Position numbers and translations under genes: made by a program
Source: Streptomyces xylophagus
GTDB lineage: Bacteria > Actinomycetota > Actinomycetes > Streptomycetales > Streptomycetaceae
Length of the DNA stretch: 64,000 nucleotides
Direction of reading: 5' to 3'
NCBI RefSeq assembly: GCF_000716435.1
Contig: NZ_JNWO01000001.1
Location: forward strand, 558,001 to 622,000
In this document: positions 24,663 through 35,200 of the stretch, in pieces
Numbering within the stretch: position 1 is the stretch's first letter
Layout: each line of letters begins with the position of its first letter
The notes under the pieces: generated by a model
Told to the model about the DNA's origin: nothing
The model's database searches: none
Seen by the model: only the letters and a program-made list of their open reading frames with translations

Positions 24663-27600
24663 GTGCACCACACCCCCCACCCTGTCCCCAGTCCAGGCGC
24701 GTCCATCGACACGGTCACGGACGGCGCCGAGCTGGTGCCGTGCATCCGACCCGCCTCCTTCGCCCAGCAGCGACTGTGGTTCCTGGCCCAACTGCCGGGT
24801 GCGAACGCCGCGTACAACGAGACGATCGCCTTCTCCCTGGCGGGCCCGCTCGACAGCGACTTACTGTCACGCGCCTTCGACACGTTGACGGACCGTCATG
24901 AGACGCTGCGCACACGGCTGGTGGCCACGGAAGGGGACGTGCGTCAGCACATCGACCCGCCGGGCGCCGGGTTCGCCCTGACCTTCGAGGACCTCACCAC
25001 CGCCGCCGAACCCGAAGCGCGCGTGGCCGCCCGCCAACTCGACGAGGCGCAACGGCCGTTCGACCTCGAAGCCGGCCCGCTCGGACGAGGCCGCCTTCTC
25101 ACCCTGGCACCCGAGCGCCACGTACTCCTGCTGACGTTCCATCACAGCATCTACGACGGCGTCTCGATGAACGTCATGATGGACGAACTCGGCCAACTCT
25201 ACGAGGCGTTCGCGGCCGATGCGCCGAACCCCCTGCCGCCGCTCGCGGTGCAGTACGCGGACCATGTGCACGCCCAGCGCGCAGCAGACCTCGGTACTCA
25301 GGAGAACTACTGGCGGGGCGCGCTGCACGACGCGCCGCCGGTGCTGGACCTGCCCACCGATCGTCCACGGCCGACGGAACAGCAATACGAGGGCGGGCGG
25401 GCCGAGTTCAGCCTCGACGCCGAGGTCACGGCCGAGCTCCGCAGCCTGGCCAGACGGCACGGTGCCACCCCCTTCGTGGCCGTGCTGGCCGGCTGGGCGA
25501 TCCTGCTGTCGCGTCTTTCCGGGCAGGAAGACATCGTTGTCGGCAGCCCGTTCGCCAACCGGCGCGGCCCGGGAGCGGCGGGTCTCATCGGGTTCCTCGT
25601 CAACTCCCTGCCGTTGCGTATCGATCTGTCCGGCTCCCTCACCGTGTCCGAGGCCCTCACCCGCACCCGCGCCGTCGTACGCGGGGCACTCGCCCACCAG
25701 GACCTGCCCTTCGAGCGCATCGTCGAACTGGTCAACCCGCCGCGCAGCGCCTCCCGCACCCCGCTGTTCCAGACCATGCTGGCCTGGGTGCCCGAACGGC
25801 GGGATCTGCTGCACCTGCCCGGAGTCAACGCGCAGCCGCTGCCGATCGCCCACGCCTCGGCCAAGTTCGACCTCGCCGTCTCGGCGACCGAGTCCGACGG
25901 CCGCGTCACCGGGCACCTCGACTACGCGACGGCCCTCCTCGACCACGCCACCGCCGAACGCTGGGCAGGCCATCTGCGGCACCTGCTCACCGACATGTCC
26001 CGCCACCCCGAACGGGACATCCGCGCCCTGGAGTTGATGCAGCCGGAGGAGCGCCGACGGGTGCTGCTCGACGGAGATGCCACGCAGCCGGAGATCCCCG
26101 GGTCCGCTGCGCACGCGGCGTCCGGGCTCGTCGAACTCTTCGAGACCCAGGTCCGTGAATGCCCCGCGCAGACCGCCGTCGTCGACCGGGACCGCTCACT
26201 GGACTACGCGACACTGGACCGCCGCGCCAACCACCTCGCGCACGCCCTCGTCGCCCGGTCCGTCCGCCCCGGCGACGTGGTGGGCCTCCACGCGACGCGG
26301 TCCTGCGACCTGGCCGTCGGCATCCTGGGCATCCTCAAGGCGGGCGCCGCCTACCTCCCGCTCGACCCGGGCCAGCCCTTCGAACGCCTCGCGAGCATGA
26401 CCGAGGACGCGGCCTGCCCTGTCGTACTGAGCGACCACGACAGCGCGGAACGTGCCCCGGAATGGCTCGACTTGAGGACAGTAGAGGCAGAAGGAGAAGC
26501 CGAGGGCGCGACCCGGCAGGGACCGCCCACCGACATCGGCCATACGCCGGACCGGCTGGCCTACGTGATCTTCACCTCCGGGTCCACGGGACGACCCAAG
26601 GGCGTCGCGGTGGAGCACCGCAGCGTCCTCAACCTCTTAGCCACCTGGCACACCTGCATGGGCACCGCCCCCGGCGAGGTCGGCTCGGCCTGGTCCAGCA
26701 TCGGCTTCGACGCCTCGATCCACGAACTGCTGCTGCCCCTGACCACCGGCGGCGAACTGCACATCGTCCCCGAGGAGTTGCGCGGCGACCCCGAGGCACT
26801 GCTGGCGTGGATGCGCGAACACGCGGTGACCCAGGCGTTCTTGCCGCCCGCCTACGTCAAGTGGATCGACGAGGACCCCGCCGTACGGCTGCGCGGGCTG
26901 CCATTGCGCAAGCTGCTGACGGGAGTCGAGTCCCTCACCGAGGCCGCGCTGCACCGTATGGCAGAGCACCTGCCGGGCCTGCGGATCTGCTTCGGCTACG
27001 GCCCCACCGAGGCGACCCTCTACAGCACCGCCTACTACGACCCCCGCCCGCTGGAGCGTCCGTGCCCCATCGGCCGACCGCTGCCCCACACCCGTGTGTA
27101 TGTGCTCGACGGCCGTATGGAACCCGTCCCGCCCGGAGTGGTGGGGGAGGTGTACCTCGGTGGAGCGTCGCTGGCCCGCGGTTATCTGGGCCGCCCCGAC
27201 CTCACCAAGGAGCGCTTCCTGCCCGACCCGTTCGTGCCCGGTGAGCGGATCTACCGCACCGGCGACCTCGCCCGGCGTTCCGCGGACGGTCAGGCCCACT
27301 ACCTCGGCCGCGCCGACGACCAGGTCAAACTCCGCGGCTTCCGGATCGAACCCGCCGAGGTCGAGGCGGCGCTCATGGCCCTGCCCGGCGTCCGCGAGGC
27401 CGCCGTCCTCGTCGACCACGACGCGGCCGGTCAGCCCCGCCTCGTCGCCGGCATCGGTCGCGGCACGACACCGGCCCGCACCACCCACGACTGGCGCACG
27501 GCCCTCGCCCGCCGGCTGCCCGACTACATGATCCCCGCCGTCTTCCTCGACCTCGACGCCCTGCCGCTCAACCGCAGCGGCAAACTCGACCGGCCCCAAC

Positions 27601-28640
27601 TGCTGTGCCTGGCCCAGGAGTCGACCTCGAACCAGGTCAACACGGCCAGCCCGCGCGACCACATCGAACACGGCCTTTACCGCATATGGCAGCGCATCCT
27701 GCTCCACCCCGACATCGGCGTCAGCGACAACTTTTTCGAGATCGGCGGCACTTCACTGTCGGCCATCAAGATGGCCCACGCCGTCACCGAGACATTCGGC
27801 CGCCGTCTCCCGGTGGGCGAGGTGATGACGCGCCCCACCATCGAAGCGCTCGCCGCGCTGCTGCGCGAGGACGGCACCGCCCGCGCCCCCGGCAGCCTCA
27901 TCGAGTTCCGCCCCGGCACCGGCCCGCGCGTGGTCTGCGTCCACCCCGCCGGCGGCACCGCCTTCTGCTACCTCCCCCTGGCCGCACTCCTGCCCGAGAC
28001 CATCGGGCTGTACGGCATCCAGTCCCCGGGAGTGAACCCCGACGAGGACCTCCTGCCCACCGTGGAGGCCATGGCCGAGGCGTACCTGCGCCTCCTGGAA
28101 CCACTCGGCGACGCACCACTCGTCCTGACCGGCCTGTCCTACGGCGGCCTCGTCGCCCACGAGATGGGACGGCTCCTGGCCCGCGCCGGACACCGAGCGG
28201 TCAGTGTCGTCCTCCTCGACACCCAGGCCACCGACGACGTGTCCGCCCGCGCGGAGATCGGCGCCGTCGACGAGGCCGAGTTCCGCGACAAACTCGTGAG
28301 GTTCAACGGGATGTACCCCGGCATCGACGACGCCCAGGTCGAGCGCTACTTCCACCTCTACAACCACAACCGGCTCACCGCCCGCGAACACCTCCCGGCC
28401 GCTTCCCCGACGCGCCTGGTCCTCGCCCAGGCCGTGCCGGACGGCACCGACACCCCCTTCCACGCCGAGGTCCGTGACTTCTGGCGGCGCCGGGCGGCGG
28501 GCGACTACCGCGTCGAGCCGATGGAGTGCGACCACTGGGAGATCCTGGAGGGCGTCGGAGCGGCCCAGGTCGGCACCCTGCTCGCCGCGGAACTTGCCCA
28601 GCACGCCGCCGAGTTGGCACTGCCGATACGGGAGGCGTGA
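24663..28640 (+). CDS. Nonribosomal peptide synthetase, C-A-PCP-TE
   Basis: A complete single module of 1325 residues. The condensation domain (~20-450) has HHSIYDG at residue 160. The adenylation domain (~480-985) has IFTSGSTGRPKG from ~636 and GYGPTEATLYS. The PCP has its phosphopantetheine Ser1031 in GGTSL, and the thioesterase has Ser1159 in GLSYG and a His in CDHWEIL. By eye the A-domain specificity residues read D-A-H-F-L-G-G-L-Y-(K), a hydrophobic-type code I cannot assign. I chose GTG 24663; the frame is open from 24546. Its stop overlaps the next start (TGATG). A stand-alone C-A-PCP-TE beside another TE-terminated line suggests it adds one residue, possibly as an ester. Confidence 0.88.
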   Translation: MHHTPHPVPSPGASIDTVTDGAELVPCIRPASFAQQRLWFLAQLPGANAAYNETIAFSLAGPLDSDLLSRAFDTLTDRHETLRTRLVATEGDVRQHIDPPGAGFALTFEDLTTAAEPEARVAARQLDEAQRPFDLEAGPLGRGRLLTLAPERHVLLLTFHHSIYDGVSMNVMMDELGQLYEAFAADAPNPLPPLAVQYADHVHAQRAADLGTQENYWRGALHDAPPVLDLPTDRPRPTEQQYEGGRAEFSLDAEVTAELRSLARRHGATPFVAVLAGWAILLSRLSGQEDIVVGSPFANRRGPGAAGLIGFLVNSLPLRIDLSGSLTVSEALTRTRAVVRGALAHQDLPFERIVELVNPPRSASRTPLFQTMLAWVPERRDLLHLPGVNAQPLPIAHASAKFDLAVSATESDGRVTGHLDYATALLDHATAERWAGHLRHLLTDMSRHPERDIRALELMQPEERRRVLLDGDATQPEIPGSAAHAASGLVELFETQVRECPAQTAVVDRDRSLDYATLDRRANHLAHALVARSVRPGDVVGLHATRSCDLAVGILGILKAGAAYLPLDPGQPFERLASMTEDAACPVVLSDHDSAERAPEWLDLRTVEAEGEAEGATRQGPPTDIGHTPDRLAYVIFTSGSTGRPKGVAVEHRSVLNLLATWHTCMGTAPGEVGSAWSSIGFDASIHELLLPLTTGGELHIVPEELRGDPEALLAWMREHAVTQAFLPPAYVKWIDEDPAVRLRGLPLRKLLTGVESLTEAALHRMAEHLPGLRICFGYGPTEATLYSTAYYDPRPLERPCPIGRPLPHTRVYVLDGRMEPVPPGVVGEVYLGGASLARGYLGRPDLTKERFLPDPFVPGERIYRTGDLARRSADGQAHYLGRADDQVKLRGFRIEPAEVEAALMALPGVREAAVLVDHDAAGQPRLVAGIGRGTTPARTTHDWRTALARRLPDYMIPAVFLDLDALPLNRSGKLDRPQLLCLAQESTSNQVNTASPRDHIEHGLYRIWQRILLHPDIGVSDNFFEIGGTSLSAIKMAHAVTETFGRRLPVGEVMTRPTIEALAALLREDGTARAPGSLIEFRPGTGPRVVCVHPAGGTAFCYLPLAALLPETIGLYGIQSPGVNPDEDLLPTVEAMAEAYLRLLEPLGDAPLVLTGLSYGGLVAHEMGRLLARAGHRAVSVVLLDTQATDDVSARAEIGAVDEAEFRDKLVRFNGMYPGIDDAQVERYFHLYNHNRLTAREHLPAASPTRLVLAQAVPDGTDTPFHAEVRDFWRRRAAGDYRVEPMECDHWEILEGVGAAQVGTLLAAELAQHAAELALPIREA

Positions 28641-31600
28641 TGGACCTCCGCCCCGCTCGCAGCGTCACCCCGACCCCGACCCCGACCGCGCCCCCGGCAC
28701 TGACCTCGACCCCGGCCGACGTGGCCCCCGCGCGCTCCGCCTCCCTCGCCGAGACCGTCCTTGCCCAAGCCCGCCGAACACCCTCGGCGACGGCTGTCGA
28801 GGACGGCAGCCAAGTCGTTGCCTACGCGGAACTCGAACAGCTGAGTGGCCGGGTCGCCGTGCGGCTGCGCGCCGCCGGAGTGCGCCCCGGCGACGCGGTC
28901 GCCGTGTGCCTGCCCCGCTCCTGGCAACTGGTCTGCGTCATGCTCGGCATCCGCCGCGCCGGAGCCACCGTCGTGCCCCTCGACCGACTCAGCCCGCCGG
29001 ACCGCCAACGGCACATCGTCGACGACTCGGGCGCCGTCGCCGTTGTCCATGACGGCGGTCCCCAACTGCCCGCAGATCTCCCGGCGTTGGACGTCCGCCT
29101 GCTGCTGAGTGACGACTCCTCCGGCCTGCCCGTCGTGTCCGCGGAGCACCCCGGCGACCCCGCCACGGGCTTCGTCTTCTACACCTCCGGCAGCACGGGA
29201 CACCCCAAAGGCGTCGAGGTCACCGACGAAGGCGTCCTGCGACTGGCCCGGCCCGGCTACCTGGACCTACGACCCGGCGCGCGCTTCGCCTGCCTGGCCA
29301 ACCCCGCCTTCGACGCGCTGAGCTTCGAGGTGTGGGTCCCGTTGCTGACCGGGGGCGTCTGCGTCGTACTCGACGACTCCCAGGTGCACAGCCCGCAGCG
29401 ACTCGCCGGCGTGCTCGCCGAGCGCCGCGTCGACACGGTGTTCATCACGACGGCCTTGTTCAACGCGGTCGTCGAGCAGGTGCCCGACTGCTTCGCCGCC
29501 GCCGAGCAGGTACTCGTCGGCGGCGAGCAGCTCAACGCACCGATCATCCGCCGCTGGTACGAGACCAACTCCGCCGCCCGCACCGTCCTGCACAACGTGT
29601 ACGGGCCGACGGAAGCGACGACCTTCGCCCTGTGCCACCCCATCCCACGCGACTTCGACGGCGACACGATCCCCATCGGCACCCCACTGCCCGGCACCGG
29701 CGCACTGCTGCGCACCGAGGACAACCGCACCGCCGAACCGGGTGAGGTGGCCGAACTCCTCCTCTCCGGCCCGGCGTTGGCCCGCGGCTACCGCAACCTC
29801 TCGGAGCAGACCAGCCACAGCTTCGTACGACTGACGAACGAGGCTGACGGACAACGGCGTTGGTACCGCACCGGAGACCTCGTGCGCCAGGACCCCGAAG
29901 GCCGCATCACCTACGTCGGCCGGGCCGACCGGCAGGTCAAGGTGCGCGGCTTCCGCATCGAACCCGGCGAGGTGGAGCGACAGGTCCTGACCCACTCCGC
30001 CGTCCGTCAGGCCTACGTGTGCACCCGCCGCGACGAAGCGGACCGCAGCGAACTCCTCGCCTTCCTCGTCCTGGGCAACGACCTCTCCTACGACGCCTAC
30101 GACCGCCACCTCGCCGCCGCCCTGCCCTCTTACATGCGCCCCCACCACACCTACCTGGTCGCCGAGTTGCCGCGAAACGCCAATGGCAAGGTCGACCAGG
30201 CAGCGCTGCTGCGAGGCGCTCTCACCCCGTGGCGTGGCACGCCGGACGACGACGCACCCGTCAGCGCCGAGCAACGGCGAGTGCTCGAAATCGCCGAGGA
30301 CATCCTCGCCGTCAACGGCCTTCGACCCGGCGACAGTTGGGCGGCCAGCGGCGGCGACTCGTTGAAGGCGTTGCGCTTCCGCTTCGAGATCCTCAACCGC
30401 TTCGCCGTCGACCTGCCGCACGACCTCGTCCTGCGGGCCGACTTCGCCGCCCTCGCGGACGCCGTCCACACCCCGGAGCCGGCCGCGGGAGAACACCCAC
30501 CCGTGCCCGCTCCCGCCGGCGAACAGACCGCACAGGCCACCAGCGAGCAGGAGCGCCTCTGGCTCCAGCACCAACGCGAGCCCGAAGACCGTTCCTACGA
30601 CGTGCCGTTGGCCTTCCTCGTCCAGGGCCGCGTCGACACGGCCGCCCTGTACCGCGCCATGCGCACGCTGGTGGAACGGCACGTGGCCCTGCGCACCCGG
30701 CTGGTCCCCACCCCCGACGGACTGCTCCAGCAGACCGACGCTCCCTACGACCCGTGGCACCAGCTCGAAGCCCGCCCCGGGGAGGACTGGCAGGACACCG
30801 CCGACCGCTTCTTCGACCACCGCTTCGACCTCACGGACGCCCGGATGCTGCGAGCGGCCTGGACGGAACGGCCCGACGGCGGACTGCTCCTGCTGCACCT
30901 GCACCACATCGCCGTGGACGGCTGGTCGCTCAACCTCCTCCTCCGTGACCTCACCGACGCCTGCACCGCCGACGGCTCGGCCTACACACCCCTCGACTTC
31001 GCCCACTGGCAGCGGACCTGGCACACGAGCCCCGCCTACAAGGACCGCCGCACGCGACTGCGCTCCCACTACGGCCGCGACGGCGAACCGTCACCCGCAC
31101 TGCCGGCCCCCGACGCCCCACGGGCCCGCCTGCTGCGCACCTCGCTCGACCTCGTCCGCCGCGGCGCACTGGACCGCCGCGCCGCGCAACTCGGCCTGAC
31201 ACGCTTCCAGTTACTGGTGTCCGCGTTCGCCGCGAGCCTGTACGGCGTGACCGGGCAGGACCGTCCGCTGATCGCCACACCGGTGGCGAACCGGCCCCGG
31301 CCCGAATTCGCCGACACGGTCGGCATGTTCGCCAACACCGTGCTCCTGGATCTGCCGATGGAGCCGCACCGCGCACTTGATGCCCAGCTCACGGCCCACT
31401 CCGATGCCATGCGCACCGTGCTGTTGGACCAGGAGGTCGCCCTCGCCGACATCCTCGCGGACCGTGCCTTCCGCGAGCGAACCCCTTTGTTTGACTACCT
31501 GTTCGTCCTGGAGAACACCGACTTCTCGCAACTACGCCTGGACGGCTGCGAGATACGTCCCTTGTGGCCCGAACCGCTGGGCGCCAAATGCGCTCTCACC

Positions 31601-32203
31601 CTGTCGGTGGTGGAGCACGAGGGCGGCTTCGACTGCCTGTGGGAGTACCGCGACGACATCGGCCTCGAACGCGCCCGAGCCGCAGCCCGCCTCTTCCGTC
31701 AGACCCTCGACCACCTCACCGGCGACACCGACGTCACCCTGCATGAACTGGTCGCCGACTATCGCCGCACCCTGCCCGACCACGGCCAAGGCCCCACACG
31801 GGCACCGGACTTCACCACCGTCGCCGACGGCTTCGCCCGGCAGGTGGCCCACACACCGCACGCCCCAGCAGTCACCACCGGCGAGCTGACCCTCACCTAC
31901 GCCGAACTCGACGCACAGGCAGCCGAGGTGGCGGTCATTCTGAGTACCCGCCTTCCTGCCGATCCCGCTACTCCGGCAGCCGTGGCCTCTACCTCCAGCC
32001 CTCCGTCGAGCACATCGTGGCGCTCCTGGCAGCAGCCCGCCTCAACCTCACCGTCGTACCCCTCGACCCCGCCTACCCGCCGCCCCTCCTGCGGCACGTG
32101 CTCGACCAGGCCGACCCTCTGTGCGTCCTCGTGGCCCCCCAAGATGAAGATGTCCTCGCCGCGATCGCGCCACCGTCCCTGCCCCGGCACATCCTCACCC
32201 TGA
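28640..32203 (+). CDS. NRPS part of hybrid assembly line (A-PCP-C-A N-terminus), frame interrupted
   Basis: 1187 residues read in this frame. The loading A domain (~30-520) has YTSGSTGHPKG at ~181 and VYGPTEATTF; its specificity residues read D-A-F-F-L-G-V-T-F-(K), of the Val/Ile type. PCP Ser574 lies in GGDSL. The condensation domain (~635-1060) has HHIAVDG at 755. A second A domain then begins (LTYAELDAQAAEV, ~1085). After about residue 1110 (nt ~31,975) homology jumps to the frame used by the gene starting at 32017, and the remaining ~75 residues here are out-of-frame noise. The ATG at 28640 overlaps the previous stop, after GGGAGG. With 32017-37740 it would make one ~3,000-residue protein. 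Confidence 0.85.
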   Translation: MDLRPARSVTPTPTPTAPPALTSTPADVAPARSASLAETVLAQARRTPSATAVEDGSQVVAYAELEQLSGRVAVRLRAAGVRPGDAVAVCLPRSWQLVCVMLGIRRAGATVVPLDRLSPPDRQRHIVDDSGAVAVVHDGGPQLPADLPALDVRLLLSDDSSGLPVVSAEHPGDPATGFVFYTSGSTGHPKGVEVTDEGVLRLARPGYLDLRPGARFACLANPAFDALSFEVWVPLLTGGVCVVLDDSQVHSPQRLAGVLAERRVDTVFITTALFNAVVEQVPDCFAAAEQVLVGGEQLNAPIIRRWYETNSAARTVLHNVYGPTEATTFALCHPIPRDFDGDTIPIGTPLPGTGALLRTEDNRTAEPGEVAELLLSGPALARGYRNLSEQTSHSFVRLTNEADGQRRWYRTGDLVRQDPEGRITYVGRADRQVKVRGFRIEPGEVERQVLTHSAVRQAYVCTRRDEADRSELLAFLVLGNDLSYDAYDRHLAAALPSYMRPHHTYLVAELPRNANGKVDQAALLRGALTPWRGTPDDDAPVSAEQRRVLEIAEDILAVNGLRPGDSWAASGGDSLKALRFRFEILNRFAVDLPHDLVLRADFAALADAVHTPEPAAGEHPPVPAPAGEQTAQATSEQERLWLQHQREPEDRSYDVPLAFLVQGRVDTAALYRAMRTLVERHVALRTRLVPTPDGLLQQTDAPYDPWHQLEARPGEDWQDTADRFFDHRFDLTDARMLRAAWTERPDGGLLLLHLHHIAVDGWSLNLLLRDLTDACTADGSAYTPLDFAHWQRTWHTSPAYKDRRTRLRSHYGRDGEPSPALPAPDAPRARLLRTSLDLVRRGALDRRAAQLGLTRFQLLVSAFAASLYGVTGQDRPLIATPVANRPRPEFADTVGMFANTVLLDLPMEPHRALDAQLTAHSDAMRTVLLDQEVALADILADRAFRERTPLFDYLFVLENTDFSQLRLDGCEIRPLWPEPLGAKCALTLSVVEHEGGFDCLWEYRDDIGLERARAAARLFRQTLDHLTGDTDVTLHELVADYRRTLPDHGQGPTRAPDFTTVADGFARQVAHTPHAPAVTTGELTLTYAELDAQAAEVAVILSTRLPADPATPAAVASTSSPPSSTSWRSWQQPASTSPSYPSTPPTRRPSCGTCSTRPTLCASSWPPKMKMSSPRSRHRPCPGTSSP
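31925..32020 (+). other. Frame change inside the second A domain of the hybrid synthetase
   Basis: Upstream, the A domain reads LTYAELDAQAAEVAVIL in one frame. Downstream, RGLYLQPSVEHIVALLAAAR continues the same fold in the frame one base back. The best junction by family spacing is near 31,970-31,980. Relative to an intact gene, one base is missing or two are extra. No heptameric slippery site or homopolymer was seen. Confidence 0.8.
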
Positions 32204-35200
32204 CCGACACCCCCACCGCAGAGCCCCAACTGCCCACGCACCAGGGGCTGCGCCCGCTGTACACCCTGTTCACGTCCGGCTCCAGCGGCACGCCCAAAGG
32301 CGTCCAGGTCCCCGACCGGACGCTGTGCAACCTGCTGACCTGGCAGCGCACCGACGGCGGCCTGCGCGGGCCCGCGGTCACCCAGCAGTTCTCCATGCTG
32401 TCCTTCGACGTTTCCTTCCAGGAGATCTTCACCACCCTGTGTTCCGGCGGCCTGCTGCGCCTGGTGGAACCCGCCTGGCGGCACGATGTCCCGTCCCTGC
32501 TGCGGGAGTTGGAGACCGGGGGAGCGGAGCGGATCTTCCTGCCGTACGTCGCTCTGCAACTGCTCGCCGAACACGGCGTGCGTACCGGACAGTTCCCGTC
32601 TCGGCTGCGTGAAGTCGTCACGGCGGGGGAGCAGTTGGTGTGCACCGATGCGATCCGCCGCTGGTTCGCCGGTCTGCCGGAGGCCCGGCTGTTCAATCAC
32701 TACGGTCCCACGGAGACCCATGTCGTCAGCGGGTTGTGCCTCGACGGCGACCCCGCCGGCTGGCCGCTGCGCCCCGCGATCGGACGTCCGGTCGCGAACG
32801 CCGCCCTGCGTGTCGTCGACGGCGGCGGGCACCCCGTTCCGCCGGGTGTCACCGGTGAGTTGCTGATCGGCGGTCTCATGGCGAACCGCTGCTACCTCGG
32901 CGACGAAGCGCCGTTCCAGGACCGCTTCGCCGACGATTCCGACCTCGGGACCTTCTACCGCACCGGCGACCTGGCACACTTCGACGCGCAGGGCCTGTTG
33001 CACTACGCGGGCCGTGACGACAGTCAGGTCAAACTCAGCGGTCACCGGCTGGAGTTGGGGCAGGTCGAGGCCGCGCTGCTGCAGTATCCCGGTGTGACCA
33101 ACGCCGTCGCGGCGGTGGCGAACGGCCTGCTGGTGGCGTGCCTGCAATGCCGGGACGGAGACCCCGATCCCGCGGATCTCGCGGACCATCTCGCCGGGCT
33201 GCTGCCGACCTACGTGCGCATCGGCCGCTTCCGCCGCCTGACCGAACTGCCGCGCACACCGAGCGGCAAACTGGACCGTCGGGCCGCACTCACCGTCCCG
33301 GGCCGCGAGCTGCGCCCGGCAGGCGCTACCGCCCCGACCCTGTCACCTCTCGAAGAACGGCTGGCCGCGCTGTTCGAGGCGGTGACAGGCAAGGCCATCG
33401 GCGTGGAGCAGCGGTTCTTCGACGCCGGCGCCACCAGCCTGGACCTGATGCGCTTCCAGCTCCGCTGCGCGGGCGAGGACGAACTCGCCTTCGCCGTACC
33501 GGAGTTGTTCGAGCACGTGAGCCTCCGCGCGCTGGCCCGTCTGATCGAGGGACGCGGGGTGGAGGGCACCGATCCGATCACCCGCGACGCGCCACGACCG
33601 ACGGAGAGGGGGGCCGAGGAACCCATCGCCGTCGTCGGGATGGCGGTACGGCTCCCGGGTGCTCCTGACCTGGCCGCCTTCTGGGACCTGGTCGTCTCCG
33701 GCCGGCGAGGCATCGAGCACATTCCGACGACCGACGAGAGGGTCGGCGCCCGCAGCCAGTTGGCGGGGATGCTCGACTTCGACCCGGGCCGCTTCACGAT
33801 CAGCCCGCACGAGGCCCGGCTGATGGACCCCCAGCAGCGGCAGCTCCTGATGAACTGCGTCGAGGCACTCGCCCATGCGGGCATCGGAGACCCCACGGCC
33901 CACCGCGTCGGACTCCTCGCTGCCTGCGGGGAGAACACCTACTTCCAGAGCATGCTGCGCGAGGCCGACCCGGCCGAACTGCCCGACACCTTCCGGCTGG
34001 CGCTGCATCACGAGAAGGACTTCCTGGCCACCAAGGCCGCCTACCACCTCGGTCTGACGGGCCCCGCCTTCACCGTGCAGTCGGCGTGCTCCAGCTCGCT
34101 CGTCGGCGTCCATGTCGCCGCCGGGCTGCTGCGGCAGGGCGACGCGGACGTGATGCTCGTCGGCGGTGTCCTCGTCGACGCCGACCTGACCGACGGCTAC
34201 ACCTACCGGCCGCAGCACATCTTCTCGCCGGACGGCCACTGCCGACCCTTCAGCGCGGACGCCGCAGGCACCGTCGGGGCCAGCGGGACCGGCGTGGTCG
34301 TCCTCAAGCCCCTGGCCGCAGCCCGCCGCGACGGGGACAAGGTCTACGCCGTCATCACGGGCTCGGGCATCAACAACGACGGCTCGGACAAGCTCAGTTA
34401 CAGCGCTCCCGCCCTCGCCGGACAGCGCGCCGCGATCCGCACCGCCCTGCACCGCAGCGGCCGTAGCGGCGCAGACCTAGGTTATGTGGAGGCGCACGGC
34501 ACCGGTACTCGGCTCGGGGACCCGGTGGAGGCGGCGGCGCTTTGCCAGGCGTACGGCCTGGCCGACGACGCGCGCGTGGCCCTGTCCTCCGTGAAGAGCC
34601 AGATCGGGCACTTGGGCGCCGCCGCGGGTGTCGTCGGCATGGTGCGGGCCGTGCTCGCCGTGCACCACGGGATCGTCCCGCCCACGGCGGACTTCGACCG
34701 GCTCAACCCCGAGATCGACGACGGGCCGTTCCGCATACCGGTCGCGGCCGAACCCTGGCCGCAGGACGTGCCGCGTGTGGCCGCCGTCAGCAGCTTCGGC
34801 ATCGGCGGGACCAACGCCCATCTGCTGCTCGAGCAACCGCAGCCGACGCAGTACGGTGTCGTCCCGCCCGTGCCAGTGCCGTGCCTGGTGCTGTCCGGCA
34901 GCTCCGCGTCCGCCGTACGCGCGGACGGGCGCCGTATCGCCGCCTATCTGAGGGCACACCCCGACGCCTACCCGCAGGTGCTGCGCCACCTCCAGGCCGG
35001 ACGCCCCGCGCTCGGCCACCGTGCGGCGGCGGTCTGCCCGGATGCCGGCTCCGCCGTCGCGTGGCTCGACGCATTGGGTGAGGTCACGACACCGCACCCG
35101 CAGACCGGGCTGTCGACCCTGGACCGGGACCCCCATGCCCTCGCCGAGGCCTGGAGCGCTGGACACATCCTCGTATGGCCGGACGGGCCCGCGTCCGCAC

